This document shows, one piece after another, positions 35,507 to 45,256 of a stretch of DNA of 64,000 nt (position 1 is its first letter; the number at the start of each line of letters is the position of its first letter). This DNA is from Agrobacterium cucumeris (GTDB taxonomy: Bacteria; Pseudomonadota; Alphaproteobacteria; Rhizobiales; Rhizobiaceae). Below the pieces are notes generated by a model. The model was not told the DNA's origin. It searched no databases and saw nothing but the letters and a program-made list of their open reading frames with translations. The DNA is taken from positions 1,302,001 through 1,366,000 of the forward strand of contig NZ_CP080387.1 in the NCBI RefSeq assembly GCF_030036535.1, read 5' to 3'. The translations under genes were made by a program, and so were the position numbers.

Positions 35507-37246
35507 ATGCGGACTATCCCTTCCCTGCTCCCCGCTTTCCTGAAGGATCGGGCCGGCAACATTGCCATCTCGGCCGGGCTTACCGCGCCGCTTTTCATCG
35601 GCGTCCTGGCGCTTGGCGTCGACTACGGTTATCTGACCCTGCAGAAACGGCAGTTGCAGCAGACCGCCGATCTCGCAGCCATATCGGCGGCGGCCAATGC
35701 CGCTGATCCGGAAAAGGCGGTTCAGCAATATTTCGCCCTCAACGGCATGGATCTCGGCGTCAAGACGCCGCAGGGCCTGCTTACTCCAAACGGTCTTCAA
35801 CCCTTCGATCCCGCAAACGAATTTGCAAGCAGCAACGGTTACGCCGAGGTCATCAAGGGCCATTATGAGCCGGATGCAACCATTCCTGTCGGCGCACGGT
35901 TCGTGGACAACGCCCTTCCCACCAATGCGGTGAAAGTGAACATCGTCGAAAAGGGCCAGATATTCTTCGCCGCCGCCTTCACCACCCCGCCAAAGATCTC
36001 TGCGGTCGGAACGGCCTCGTCCCAGAAGATCGCGGCATTTTCGGTGGGTTCACGACTGGCAAGTCTCGATGAAGGCATTTTGAACAGCCTGCTCGGCGGC
36101 CTGCTTGGCACCACGGTTTCGCTCAAACTCATGGATTACCAGGGGCTGGTTGCCGCCGATGTCAACGCGCTGCATGTCGTCGAGGCGCTTGCCATCGATC
36201 TCAAGCTCACCGCCGGCACCTACAAGGATGTTTTGAAGACGGAAATCACCTACGGTCAGTTCCTCAATGCGTTGACCAAAACCACCGGCCTGCAGCCGGC
36301 TGTCACCAACATTCTGAAGACACTGGAAAAAACCGCCAACAAGAGCAACATCAAGCTCAAGCTGGAAGAAATCCTCAATCTCGGACCTTTCTCGGACAAG
36401 CTGATCGGTAGCGGTGAAAACCTCAAGGTCACCGCCGGTGTCTTCGATCTCCTCAATGCCGCAGCCGTTGCCGGCAATGGCGGCAATCAGCTGGCGCTCA
36501 ATCTCAACGCCAATGTTCTCGGTCTCGCCTCCGTCAAGGCAACGCTTGCCATCGGTGAGCCGCCGGTCGAAACCCCGTCGCTCGCCGTTGGTGGTCAGGG
36601 CACCATCGTCCGCACCGCACAGACCCGGCTGGCCGTCAGTGTCGTGGTGGACGGGCTTCAGGCCATTGCCGGCCTCAAGGTCAATATCCCGCTTTATGTG
36701 GAAGTCGCCCATGCCGAAGCACGGCTTGCCGATATTCGCTGCACGGGCGGCGGACAGGGAACAGTCGATGTAGAGGTCGTTCCCGGCGTCGCGGAAATTG
36801 CGCTCGGCAATGTCGATACCTCAGCTTTTGCCAATTTCGGCAAGGACCCGCGTGTCACCAAGGCGGCAATCGTCGATTCAGCGCTGCTTGCCATCAATGG
36901 CAGTGCCCTCATCAATGCCACCAACATGACGAAAACCAAGCTGACCTTCACGCAGTCGGATATCACCCAAGCCAAGATCAAGAGCGTATCCACCAAGGAC
37001 ACCGTCACCACTCTTGTCAGCTCGCTGCTGAAGAACCTCAATCTGGATATCAGGCTGCTCTTCCTCAACCTTGATCTGGGAGGTCTCGCGGGCATTCAGG
37101 CAGCGCTTGCCAACACCCTTGCGGTGGTTACCGCTCCGGTCGATCAGCTGCTCTACAACGTGCTTCTGGTTCTCGGCGTCAAGATCGGCGAAGCCGATGT
37201 GCGCGTCACCGATGTGCGCTGCCAGCAGCCGGCGCTGGTGCAATAA
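35507..37246 (+). CDS. TadG-like envelope protein
   Basis: A 579-residue protein with an N-terminal TadE/G-type helix (DRAGNIAISAGLTAPLFIGV, then DYGYLTLQKRQLQQTADLAA). A long outer region of about 520 residues follows, rich in Leu, Ala, Val and Asn-Lys repeats. The VWA domain common in TadG is not visible. It starts one base after the TadE-like stop codon with GGAGG before the ATG. It is probably a minor pilin-like or surface-linked component of a Flp/Tad-type system encoded elsewhere. The exact role is unknown. Confidence 0.78.
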   Translation: MRTIPSLLPAFLKDRAGNIAISAGLTAPLFIGVLALGVDYGYLTLQKRQLQQTADLAAISAAANAADPEKAVQQYFALNGMDLGVKTPQGLLTPNGLQPFDPANEFASSNGYAEVIKGHYEPDATIPVGARFVDNALPTNAVKVNIVEKGQIFFAAAFTTPPKISAVGTASSQKIAAFSVGSRLASLDEGILNSLLGGLLGTTVSLKLMDYQGLVAADVNALHVVEALAIDLKLTAGTYKDVLKTEITYGQFLNALTKTTGLQPAVTNILKTLEKTANKSNIKLKLEEILNLGPFSDKLIGSGENLKVTAGVFDLLNAAAVAGNGGNQLALNLNANVLGLASVKATLAIGEPPVETPSLAVGGQGTIVRTAQTRLAVSVVVDGLQAIAGLKVNIPLYVEVAHAEARLADIRCTGGGQGTVDVEVVPGVAEIALGNVDTSAFANFGKDPRVTKAAIVDSALLAINGSALINATNMTKTKLTFTQSDITQAKIKSVSTKDTVTTLVSSLLKNLNLDIRLLFLNLDLGGLAGIQAALANTLAVVTAPVDQLLYNVLLVLGVKIGEADVRVTDVRCQQPALVQ

Positions 37247-37263
37247 CCCCGAAGATAGACACA

Positions 37264-37297
37264 AAAAAGCCGCCGGGAAATATCCCGGCGGCTTTTC
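37264..37297. terminator. Bidirectional terminator between TadG-like gene and aroG
   Basis: GCCGCCGGGA and TCCCGGCGGC form a perfect 10-bp stem with an AATA loop. A T run follows on the plus strand, and six T residues follow on the minus strand, so it serves both convergent genes. Confidence 0.92.
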
Positions 37298-37315
37298 ATT
37301 TGATCGCTCTTTGTA

Positions 37316-38692
37316 TCAGGCGTTGGCAATCGCCAGACGCTTCTCGTCCCGGCCGCTCTTCATGCGCTCGGAGAGAAGGAACGCCAGCTCCAGTGCCTGA
37401 TCGGCGTTGAGGCGCGGATCGCAATGGGTGTGGTAACGGTCCGACAGCGAATCCGCCGTCACGGCGCGCGCGCCACCCGTGCATTCCGTCACGTCCTTGC
37501 CGGTCATCTCAATGTGGATGCCGCCCGGATGCGTGCCTTCGGCGCGGTGGATCTGGAAGAAGCTTTCGACTTCCGACAGGATGCGCTCGAACGGACGCGT
37601 CTTGTAGTGGTTGAGCGTGATCGTGTTGCCATGCATCGGGTCGCAAGACCAGACGACCTTGCGGCCTTCCTTCTCGACGGCGCGAATGAGCTTCGGCAGG
37701 CTGTCCGCCACCTTGTCATGGCCGAAACGGCAAATCAGCGTCAGGCGACCGGCCTCGTTTGCCGGGTTCAGCGCATCGATCAGCTCGATCAGATTGTCAG
37801 GCGTCAGCGACGGACCGCATTTCAGACCAATCGGGTTCTTGATGCCACGGAAATATTCCACATGCGCATGGTCGAGCTGACGCGTGCGGTCGCCGATCCA
37901 GATCATGTGGCCTGATGTCGCGTACCAGTCACCGGAGGTCGAATCGATGCGGGTCAGCGCCTCTTCGTAGCCAAGCAGCAGGGCTTCGTGGCTGGTGAAG
38001 AAGTCGGTTTCGCGCAGGCTCGGATTATTGTCCGCGCTGATGCCGATCGCCTTCATGAAGTCCATGGTTTCGGAAATCCGGTCGGCCAGCTTGCGGTAAC
38101 GGTCCGCCTGCGGGCTGTCCTTGATGAAGCCGAGCATCCACTGGTGAACGTTTTCAAGGTTGGCGTAACCACCCATCGCGAAAGCGCGCAGCAGGTTCAG
38201 CGTCGCGGCCGACTGGCGGTAGGCGTCGAGCTGGCGCTCCGGGCTCGGTATGCGCGAACCTTCGTTGAATTCGATACCGTTGATGATGTCACCGCGGTAG
38301 GACGGCAGCGTCACGCCATCGAGCACTTCCACGTTGGAAGAGCGCGGCTTGGCGAACTGGCCGGCAATACGCCCCACCTTCACGACAGGCAGCTGCGCGC
38401 CATAGGTGAGCACAACGGCCATCTGCAGGAAAGCGCGGAAGAAGTCGCGGATATTGTCCGCGCCATGCTCGAGGAAGCTTTCGGCGCAATCGCCGCCCTG
38501 CAGCAGGAAGGCGTTGCCTTCAGCCACATTGGCGAGCTGTTTCTTCAGGCGGCGGGCCTCACCGGCAAAAACCAGCGGCGGATAGGTCGCAAGTGTGGCT
38601 TCCGTTGCAGCAAGCGCTGCTGCGTCAGGATATTCGGGAACCTGCTGGATCGGTTTCTGCCGCCAACTGCCGGGTGTCCAATTCTGTGCCAT
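37316..38692 (-). CDS. 3-deoxy-7-phosphoheptulonate synthase, class II
   Basis: A 458-residue DAHP synthase, condensing phosphoenolpyruvate and erythrose 4-phosphate in the first step of aromatic amino acid synthesis. The class II (plant-like) sequence is recognised from [51 protein letters not shown] and [16 protein letters not shown] precedes the ATG. It is convergent with the TadG-like gene and shares its terminator. Genes of this type are called aroF, aroG or aroA in different rhizobia, so no symbol is given. Confidence 0.94.
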   Translation of the reverse strand: MAQNWTPGSWRQKPIQQVPEYPDAAALAATEATLATYPPLVFAGEARRLKKQLANVAEGNAFLLQGGDCAESFLEHGADNIRDFFRAFLQMAVVLTYGAQLPVVKVGRIAGQFAKPRSSNVEVLDGVTLPSYRGDIINGIEFNEGSRIPSPERQLDAYRQSAATLNLLRAFAMGGYANLENVHQWMLGFIKDSPQADRYRKLADRISETMDFMKAIGISADNNPSLRETDFFTSHEALLLGYEEALTRIDSTSGDWYATSGHMIWIGDRTRQLDHAHVEYFRGIKNPIGLKCGPSLTPDNLIELIDALNPANEAGRLTLICRFGHDKVADSLPKLIRAVEKEGRKVVWSCDPMHGNTITLNHYKTRPFERILSEVESFFQIHRAEGTHPGGIHIEMTGKDVTECTGGARAVTADSLSDRYHTHCDPRLNADQALELAFLLSERMKSGRDEKRLAIANA

Positions 38693-38765
38693 GTTCTTAC
38701 CCTTTTTTCGCCCGCGCGACTGTCGCGCGACCGCCTCGAAAAATTGAGCGGCTTATAGCTCCAAG

Positions 38766-38787
38766 CATCGGCTTTGCATAGCCGATG
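38766..38787. repeat. Inverted repeat upstream of DAHP synthase
   Basis: CATCGGCT (38766-38773) and AGCCGATG (38780-38787) form a perfect 8-bp stem with a 6-base loop about 75 bases before the start codon. It may be a leader hairpin or an operator. No leader peptide with Trp, Phe or Tyr codons is evident. Confidence 0.45.
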
Positions 38788-38862
38788 TCAGGGCTATCGG
38801 GCTCAATCTGCCCCTTTTGGGCACTCCAGATGCACAAAAGTCAATTCAAACGATTTAACCGA

Positions 38863-38905
38863 CCCGCCGCCATCCAGAAAACATCCGTTTTCGAAGGGCG
38901 GCGGG
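38863..38905. repeat. Inverted repeat downstream of gor
   Basis: CCCGCCGCC (38863-38871) and GGCGGCGGG (38897-38905) form a perfect 9-bp stem around a 25-base loop, 38 bases after the gor stop on the minus strand. It lacks a T run on that strand. It could be a weak terminator or mRNA stabiliser. Confidence 0.45.
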
Positions 38906-38943
38906 CGAATTCGGACAGCGATCATATCACGCTTGCATCAGCG

Positions 38944-40332
38944 CTACACGCGCTCGCCATTCACCACGCGGTAGCTCGGCGAATACATCGTCACCAGCTC
39001 TTCAGCGGCCGTCGGATGAACCGCCATGGTGCGGTCGAAATCATCCTTGGTGCAGCCGGCTTTCAGCGTGATGCCGAGAAGCTGCGCCATCTCACCCGCT
39101 TCGTGGCCGAGAATATGCACGCCAACGACCTTGCGGTCGGCGGCATTGACGATCAGCTTCATGATCGTCTTTTCCTGGCGGCCGGAAAGCGTTGCCTTCA
39201 TCGGCCGGAACTGGGCGCGATAGACTTCCAGCTCCGGATATTTCCTGCCCGCTTCCTCTTCCGAAAGACCGACGGTGCCGATTTCCGGCTGCGAGAACAC
39301 CGCCGTTGCAATCAGCTCGTGATCCGGCTTGGTCGGGTTGTTCTTGTATTCGGTCTCGATGAAGCACATGGCCTCGTGGATCGCCACCGGCGTCAGCTGT
39401 ACCCGGTCGGTGACGTCGCCCAGCGCGAAAATGCTCGGCACGTTGGTGCGCGAATAATCATCAACGATGATCGCGCCGCGCGCATCCAGCTTCACACCGG
39501 CATTTTCCAGACCCAGACCCTTGGTATTCGGATCACGGCCGAGCGCCAGCATGACCAGGCCGACATGCAGTGAGCTGCCCTGCTTGGTGCGCGCCACGAA
39601 ACCATCGGCACCATCCTTGCTGACTTCCTCGATGATATCTTCGAGAATGATGCGGATGCCCTTGGCCTCCATCGCCTCATGCAGGCCCTTGCGCATGTCG
39701 TGATCGAAACGCGAGAGGATTTCCTTGCCGCGATAGATCAGCGTCGTTTCAACACCGAGACCGTGGAAGATATTGGCGAATTCAACAGCGATGTAACCGC
39801 CGCCGGCGATCAGGATCGATTTCGGCAATTCTTCCAGATTAAATGCTTCGTTGGACGAGATCGTCAGCTCGTGGCCGGGCAACGCCCTGTGCTCGTTCGG
39901 CGTGCCGCCGACGGCAATAACGATACGCTCTGCCGTGAAGGTCTCACCGGTTTTTGTCAGCTTCACGGTATGGGTATCGACCAGTTCGGCGCGGCTGTCG
40001 AAAATATCGGCCTTGGCGTTTTCCAGCCCCTTGCGATACAGCCCCTCGAGACGGGTAATTTCCTTGTCCTTCGCCGCGATCAGCTTTTTCCAGTCGAAGC
40101 TGCGCTCACCAACGCTCCAGCCGAAACCTTCGGCGTCCTCGAAATGTTCGGGGAATTGCGAGGCGTAGACGAACAGCTTCTTCGGCACGCAGCCGCGGAT
40201 GACGCAGGTGCCACCATAACGGTATTCTTCAGCAATCCCCACGCGCTTGCCGAGCGAGGCCGCCACGCGGCCGCTTCTCACGCCGCCCGAGCCGCCACCG
40301 ATGACGAAAAGATCGTAGTCATAAGCTGTCAT
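38944..40332 (-). CDS. gor: Glutathione-disulfide reductase
   Basis: A 462-residue flavoprotein reducing oxidised glutathione with NADPH. It has FAD motif GGGSGGVRSGR, redox disulfide GGTCVIRGCVPKK, NADPH motif GGGYIAVEFANIFHGLG and the active-site HPTAAEE at the C-terminus. ATG at 40332 follows AGGGG at good spacing; TTG at 40338 is less likely. It is transcribed towards the DAHP synthase gene. Similar flavoproteins (mercuric reductase, dihydrolipoamide dehydrogenase) lack this redox-loop and C-terminal combination. Confidence 0.94.
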   Translation of the reverse strand: MTAYDYDLFVIGGGSGGVRSGRVAASLGKRVGIAEEYRYGGTCVIRGCVPKKLFVYASQFPEHFEDAEGFGWSVGERSFDWKKLIAAKDKEITRLEGLYRKGLENAKADIFDSRAELVDTHTVKLTKTGETFTAERIVIAVGGTPNEHRALPGHELTISSNEAFNLEELPKSILIAGGGYIAVEFANIFHGLGVETTLIYRGKEILSRFDHDMRKGLHEAMEAKGIRIILEDIIEEVSKDGADGFVARTKQGSSLHVGLVMLALGRDPNTKGLGLENAGVKLDARGAIIVDDYSRTNVPSIFALGDVTDRVQLTPVAIHEAMCFIETEYKNNPTKPDHELIATAVFSQPEIGTVGLSEEEAGRKYPELEVYRAQFRPMKATLSGRQEKTIMKLIVNAADRKVVGVHILGHEAGEMAQLLGITLKAGCTKDDFDRTMAVHPTAAEELVTMYSPSYRVVNGERV

Positions 40333-40424
40333 AGTCAAAACCCCTGATCAAAACCACGCCATCAGCCCTCAAGGCGAATGGTGGCGTCTTCACGGCACAT
40401 ATAGGTGCTGCGACGCACAAATGA

Positions 40425-40450
40425 AAAGCCCGGTCTTGCGACCGGGCTTT
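40425..40450 (-). terminator. Terminator of the DUF2059 gene
   Basis: AAAGCCCGGTC and GACCGGGCTTT form an 11-bp perfect stem with a 4-base loop and a T-rich tail on the minus strand. It begins 29 bases after the DUF2059 stop. Confidence 0.85.
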
Positions 40451-40479
40451 GAATATTTCTGAATTGTCTGTTCATTCAA

Positions 40480-41049
40480 TCAGGGCTTGGGAGCAGCCGG
40501 AGCGCCGCCCGTGGCGTTCTGGTCGGCCGGAAGCGGCTTCAGATCAGCGCCGGCAACCTTCTGCAGTTCAGACATGCTGGACGCGTTGAGATCGCGGTTG
40601 ATGCCGGCAGCCCAGATATCGGCGGCCTTCATCAGTTCGCGCGTGGCGATAGGGCCATCCTTCAGAAGCTTCTTGCCCGCTTCGCTGCTGTAGAAGGCGG
40701 AAATGGCGTTCAGCTCTTCAACGCTGAAGGCGCGCGCATAGGTGAGTGCAGCCTCGCGTTCCAGATCGGCGCGGCGCGGCGCAAGCTCGAGAGCCTTGGC
40801 ATCGACGGTCTCGGTGATGGCGTCTTCGACGTTCGGCGAGGCCTGAATGAGTTCGGCCTTCAGACGCTCGGCCAGTCCAGGCAGAATGTCGTCAAAACGG
40901 TCGGTAACGCCAAGAGAGGCGATTGCCTGCCGTGCGGCAGCAACATGCGCTTCCGAAATTTCCTGAGCGCGTACGGCAGTACCGAACACAACGCCGGAAA
41001 TGAGGATCGAAGCAGCGGCAGCTTTGCCCAGTCCCGCTAGTTTGATCAT
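40480..41049 (-). CDS. DUF2059 family exported protein
   Basis: A 189-residue protein with a signal peptide (AAAASILISGVVFGTAVRA, cut before QEIS). The mature helical domain contains AYARAFSVEELNAISAFYSSEAGKKL, the core pattern of DUF2059. It is probably periplasmic and its function is unknown. It follows rpiA on the same strand with a gap of 16 bp, so the two are likely cotranscribed. The C-terminal tail is Ala-Pro rich and looks disordered. Confidence 0.85.
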   Translation of the reverse strand: MIKLAGLGKAAAASILISGVVFGTAVRAQEISEAHVAAARQAIASLGVTDRFDDILPGLAERLKAELIQASPNVEDAITETVDAKALELAPRRADLEREAALTYARAFSVEELNAISAFYSSEAGKKLLKDGPIATRELMKAADIWAAGINRDLNASSMSELQKVAGADLKPLPADQNATGGAPAAPKP

Positions 41050-41065
41050 GAAAATCTCGCTCCTG

Positions 41066-41761
41066 TTATACTGCCTGCATCACGCGGGCGCCTTCAGGAC
41101 CCGCGATAATGGCAAGCGATGCCAAATTTATGAAAAGTCCGTGCTCGACGACACCGGGAATCGTGTTCAGCTCGCGTGCTAGCGCTTCTGCATCAGGAAT
41201 ACGGCCAAAAGATGCGTCGAGGATAAGGTGTCCGCCATCCGTCATGAAGGCGCCGTCGCCGGATGAACGCATTGTCAATGCGCCCGAAAGACCGGATCGA
41301 GCCGCCAGCTTTTCAATGGCGATGCGTGTCGCCACCTGGCCGAACGGGTTGATTTCGATGGGAAGCGGAAAGGCGCCCAGCGTCTCGACGACCTTGCTCT
41401 GGTCGGCAATGACGATCACGCGGGCAGATGCTGCCGCAACGATCTTTTCGCGCAGAAGAGCACCACCGCCGCCCTTGACGAGGCGCAGCGCATGATCGAC
41501 TTCGTCAGCGCCGTCGATGGTCAAATCCAGTTCCGGCAATTCATCGAGAGATTTCAGTGGCACGCCAAGCTCGACGCAGAGACGCGCGGTGCGCTCGGAT
41601 GTCGGAACACCCTCGACTTTCAGGCCGGCAGCGACCTTCTCGGCCAGAAGCCTGACGAATTCCTCGGCCGTCGAACCCGTGCCGATACCAAGCCTCATCC
41701 CGTCTTGCACGTGGGACAATGCGGCCTCGGCGGCCTTGATCTTCATCTGGCGGGCATCCAT
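41066..41761 (-). CDS. rpiA: Ribose-5-phosphate isomerase A
   Basis: A 231-residue enzyme of the non-oxidative pentose phosphate pathway. It has the substrate motifs [24 protein letters not shown] and [16 protein letters not shown], plus the C-terminal [12 protein letters not shown]. Catalytic Asp and Lys fall in the second and third motifs. It is the first gene of an apparent pair with the DUF2059 gene and is divergent from gph. Confidence 0.95.
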   Translation of the reverse strand: MDARQMKIKAAEAALSHVQDGMRLGIGTGSTAEEFVRLLAEKVAAGLKVEGVPTSERTARLCVELGVPLKSLDELPELDLTIDGADEVDHALRLVKGGGGALLREKIVAAASARVIVIADQSKVVETLGAFPLPIEINPFGQVATRIAIEKLAARSGLSGALTMRSSGDGAFMTDGGHLILDASFGRIPDAEALARELNTIPGVVEHGLFINLASLAIIAGPEGARVMQAV

Positions 41762-41951
41762 GTGCCTGAAACTCCGGTAGCTTTGTCGTCGCCGTGCTGT
41801 TTACACGGGTCGAAAGCCAAACGAAAGCCTTTTTCAAGCCAACGAACAGAACGTTGTGACGCGGTTGCAAAGACAGGCCCGTTTGCCTAGGCTTGGCGCG
41901 AATGAAAGCACCGACACCTCGACACCCGCATTCTCCAAGAGGCCCGTTCCC

Positions 41952-42653
41952 GTGACATCCCGCCCGCTCTCTCCGCTTGCCATTTTCGATCTCGACGGCA
42001 CGCTCGTCGATACCGCCGCCGACCTGGTCTCGAGCCTCAACCACACCATCGCCGTTGCCGGCCTTGCGCCCGTCACCTATGACGACCTGACCCACCTTGT
42101 CGGCCAGGGTGCGCGGGTGATGATCAAGCGGGCTTTCGCATTGCGCCAGACGGAACTGCCGGAAGCCGAGATCGATCCGCTCTATGAGCGTTTCATCACC
42201 CATTACCGCGCCGAAATGCCGGGTGAAAGCCGCCCCTATCCCGGCATCGTCAACACGCTGGATGCGCTCTCGGAAGCCGGTATCACGCTTGCCGTCTGCA
42301 CCAACAAGACTGAAATCCTCGCTGTGCCGCTGCTCGAAAAACTGGGGCTGACGCGATATTTCGCGGCCATCACCTGCGGCGATACCTTCGCCTTCCGCAA
42401 ACCGGATGCCCGCCATATTCTCGGCACCATCGAAAAGGCCGGCGGCGATAGCAGACGCTCGATCATGGTCGGCGACAGCATCAACGATATTCTCGCCGCA
42501 AAGAACGCCGGCGTACCGTCGATCGGCGTGACCTTCGGTTACACGGATGTGCCGATGGCCGAGCTGGAACCTGACGTCGTGATCGATGATTTTGCAGCAC
42601 TGACGCCCGATCTGGTGGGCCGGTTGCTGACCGGACGCGACGCGGCGGCGTAA
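41952..42653 (+). CDS. gph: Phosphoglycolate phosphatase
   Basis: A 233-residue HAD-superfamily phosphatase that hydrolyses 2-phosphoglycolate. It has nucleophile motif FDLDGTLVDTAAD near residue 10, motif II (AVCTNKTE), and motif III/IV (FAFRKPDA and VGDSINDILAAKNAG). GTG at 41952 is preferred because AAGAGG lies 9 bases upstream and HAD motif I then falls close to the N-terminus, as usual. A longer frame starting at 41856 is possible. It lies 26 bp upstream of the CHAT-like gene, on the same strand. Confidence 0.92.
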   Translation: MTSRPLSPLAIFDLDGTLVDTAADLVSSLNHTIAVAGLAPVTYDDLTHLVGQGARVMIKRAFALRQTELPEAEIDPLYERFITHYRAEMPGESRPYPGIVNTLDALSEAGITLAVCTNKTEILAVPLLEKLGLTRYFAAITCGDTFAFRKPDARHILGTIEKAGGDSRRSIMVGDSINDILAAKNAGVPSIGVTFGYTDVPMAELEPDVVIDDFAALTPDLVGRLLTGRDAAA

Positions 42654-42679
42654 ACCGCCGTGATATCCGCAGCTTCGCC

Positions 42680-43255
42680 ATGGTCGATCACAAATTCTTC
42701 TTTCCCCGCACCGCCGTCAGCATCATCGCCATTGGCGATACCGGCGAAGCCCTGCTTCTGAGAGCGGTGCTGGAAAGCCTTGGCGCATCGGTCCGGCTGC
42801 ATCTTCCCGGCACTCCGGAAGATATTCTGGTGTGCCTGAAACAACCCGACAACCCGCCGCCCTATCTCATCATCAGCGGCCATGGCGATGAAAACGGGCT
42901 TGTGGTCGGCGAATTCGACCCTGAAGTGACCCGGATGGAGTTGCTGGACACCAGCATGCCCGCCGAAGCGTTCCTCGGAACCGTCGATCTGCGCGAGACC
43001 GTGGTTTTCAGCACGGCCTGCTGCACGGGCTCCGGGGCTTTCGCCAAAGCCTTTATCGAGGGCGGTGCAAAAGCCTATGTGGCGTCATCAGGTTATCCAG
43101 ACGGTGCCGCGACACCGCTGTTCGTGCATTTGTTGTTTTATGAACTGCTCGTCCGCAAATCGCCGCCGGAAGAAGCGCTGAGGCTCGCCAGCCTGCTTGA
43201 TAGCGATGACGAACTGGCGTTCGAACTCTTCAAGCCACAAACCCCGGAACCATAA
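42680..43255 (+). CDS. Small caspase/CHAT-like protein, putative peptidase fold
   Basis: A 191-residue protein without signal peptide or membrane segment. It has two short motifs spaced as in clan CD peptidases: LIISGHGDENG with His68, and VVFSTACCTGSG with Cys114 in the ACxTG context typical of CHAT domains. A beta-alpha-beta pattern surrounds them (VSIIAIGDTGEALLLRAVLE, AYVASSGYPDG). No fused sensor domain is present. It follows gph by 26 bp and ends at a shared terminator. I know no function for it; the protease reading is inference from two motifs. Confidence 0.7.
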   Translation: MVDHKFFFPRTAVSIIAIGDTGEALLLRAVLESLGASVRLHLPGTPEDILVCLKQPDNPPPYLIISGHGDENGLVVGEFDPEVTRMELLDTSMPAEAFLGTVDLRETVVFSTACCTGSGAFAKAFIEGGAKAYVASSGYPDGAATPLFVHLLFYELLVRKSPPEEALRLASLLDSDDELAFELFKPQTPEP

Positions 43256-43266
43256 GCGGGCGAAAC

Positions 43267-43293
43267 AAAAAAAGCGCCGTTTCCGGCGCTTTT
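43267..43293. terminator. Bidirectional terminator of the CHAT-like and L,D-transpeptidase genes
   Basis: GCGCCG and CGGCGC form a stem with a TTTC loop, extended by A and T runs on both sides. It separates two convergent genes and can act in either direction. Confidence 0.88.
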
Positions 43294-43309
43294 CTCTCAA
43301 TGCGATTTA

Positions 43310-45256
43310 TCAGATCGACGCGGCCCGCGCCTTTGTCGTCACGGCAAACGCCTTCTGCACATAGCTGTCACGATCATAGACGTCATCGAAGAACTGCACC
43401 TTGCCGTCCTTGTCCGGCCAGGCGGTGAAATAGGCGACATAGACCGGGATTTTCACCGGCACCTGCACGGCGCGGTTCTTGCCCGAAGCAATCTGCTCGC
43501 CCACCTTGTCGACGCTGGTGCCGAGAACCGCAGCCGCCATGCGGCGCGGATCGACCAGACGGATACAGCCATGGCTCAGCGCCCGCATGTCGCGGTTGAA
43601 GAAGCTCTTGGCCGGTGTGTCATGCATGTAGATCGCATGCGCATTGGGGAACAGGATTTTCAGGTCGCCCAGCGCATTGTCGCTGCTCGGCGGCTGGCGC
43701 ACGGAAACGGCGTTGGTCGAGCCATACCAGTTGACGCTGGTGGAGGAGACCGCGCGGCCGCCCACCTGCACTTCATAACCCAGCCGGTCGAGATAGGAGG
43801 GATCGCGGCGCAGCTTCGGCAGCATCTCGTTGACGATGATCGACTGCGGCACGCCCCAATAGGGATTGAACTCGACAGTCTGGATTTCGTCCTGGAAGAA
43901 ATAGGTCTGGTTGGCCTTGGAGCCGACGACCACCTTCATGCCGAACTGTTCCACGCCATCATTGTGGTAATAGGCCATGAAAGCCGGCTGGTTGATAAGG
44001 ACGTAACGCTGGCCGAGATCGGCCGGCAGCCAGCGGATCTGCTCCATGGCCACCTGCACCTTGGCGATTTTCGCCTCGTTGCTTTCGCCAACCATGGCGC
44101 GAACAGTGGCGCGGCCGATGACGCCATCCGGCTTGAGGCCGTTTTCGCTCTGGAACGCCTTCACCAGATCGACGAGGTCAGGCGTATAGTCCTGCGTCTG
44201 CTGGTAGCCCGAAATGATCGCCGCATGTTCGGCCTTGAAGGCCGGCGAAGCGCGATGTTCGATCGCCTTGACCACATTGGCCATGTCGGCGCTGCTATTG
44301 CCGGGCTTCAGCACCAGATCGGCGGGAACACGGACGGTATGAGCCGCATCGCCCTCACCGCGCAGGCGGGCCAGGTCAGCCTTCAGCGCCTGATATTCGG
44401 CACTCGATGGTTCGCGGCTGCGCAGATAGGCAGCAACATCGGGGCTGAGGCCAGCAAGCTTCAGCACCGGCGCGAGGTTTACCGTCTTGCGCTTGAAATC
44501 ATGGTAACCGGAGAGCCGGTTCGGATCGACACGGCCGCGGGTCGTATCCTGCACATAGGCCAGAACCTTGGCAGACAGCGCCAGTTCGAACCGCATCTGC
44601 GCCCGCTGATAGGCGTCGGAGGTCGATGCCGATGCCGTTTCCACCGGTGTACCGGTTGCCGTCGTGCCCGTGGCATTGCTGCTGATGCTGGCGGTCACAT
44701 CCTTTGCCGGTGCGGAAATGCTGTAATCGGCCGGATCGAGACCGCTTTCGCCAACCGTCTCGAAGAAGGCGATGACGGCGTTGGCACGCTCGGTCAACTC
44801 GCCGCCGGAAACCCACAGCGTCTTGCCGCCGGCGCCGTAATAGGCTTCCAGTGCCTTGGCGATTTCAGGCGTGGCGCTGAACTTCAGATTGGCGAGATCG
44901 TCACTGAAATTGGCCGTGTTCACGGCGCGGGCGGTATCTGCCTTGTAGTCGTAATAACGCGGGCCGGAAACGCGCGGCAGGGGCTCGGGATCGGAAGCAT
45001 CGGCGCTCGGTCCTGAAACCGACGGCGAGGTGACGATACCGGCTGGCGGCAACTCACCACGGTCACGCGCAACCTTGCCCGGGCCGCCGCGCAGAAGGTC
45101 CATCAGCGTTACCGCAGCGGCGCTGCCGGGAAGAGCGGTGGAAACGGAAAGACCGAGAACCAGCACCAGCGCTGCCGATGTTTTTCCAGATGTGACTTGC
45201 AATTTGATCCTCGTAGCACCCAGCACCGCCAGAAAAACGGCGGGCATCAGTTTCAT
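43310..45256 (-). CDS. L,D-transpeptidase of the YcbB/LdtD type
   Basis: A 648-residue periplasmic enzyme forming 3-3 or other L,D cross-links in peptidoglycan. A hydrophobic N-terminal segment (AALVLVLGLSVSTALPGSAAA) targets it to the envelope. The central scaffold region (ANFSDDLANLKFSATPEIAK to about residue 300) precedes a peptidoglycan-binding repeat (VKAFQSENGLKPDGVIG). The C-terminal YkuD domain has SHGCIRL, with catalytic Cys near residue 564. The N-terminus has two hydrophobic patches, so the start could lie some codons further in. Its upstream region is long and gene-free. Confidence 0.9.
   Translation of the reverse strand: MKLMPAVFLAVLGATRIKLQVTSGKTSAALVLVLGLSVSTALPGSAAAVTLMDLLRGGPGKVARDRGELPPAGIVTSPSVSGPSADASDPEPLPRVSGPRYYDYKADTARAVNTANFSDDLANLKFSATPEIAKALEAYYGAGGKTLWVSGGELTERANAVIAFFETVGESGLDPADYSISAPAKDVTASISSNATGTTATGTPVETASASTSDAYQRAQMRFELALSAKVLAYVQDTTRGRVDPNRLSGYHDFKRKTVNLAPVLKLAGLSPDVAAYLRSREPSSAEYQALKADLARLRGEGDAAHTVRVPADLVLKPGNSSADMANVVKAIEHRASPAFKAEHAAIISGYQQTQDYTPDLVDLVKAFQSENGLKPDGVIGRATVRAMVGESNEAKIAKVQVAMEQIRWLPADLGQRYVLINQPAFMAYYHNDGVEQFGMKVVVGSKANQTYFFQDEIQTVEFNPYWGVPQSIIVNEMLPKLRRDPSYLDRLGYEVQVGGRAVSSTSVNWYGSTNAVSVRQPPSSDNALGDLKILFPNAHAIYMHDTPAKSFFNRDMRALSHGCIRLVDPRRMAAAVLGTSVDKVGEQIASGKNRAVQVPVKIPVYVAYFTAWPDKDGKVQFFDDVYDRDSYVQKAFAVTTKARAASI

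Noticed and set aside
43571..45016. A 481-codon plus-strand frame opposite the L,D-transpeptidase
   Set aside because: Antisense shadow of a protein with a recognised YkuD motif.
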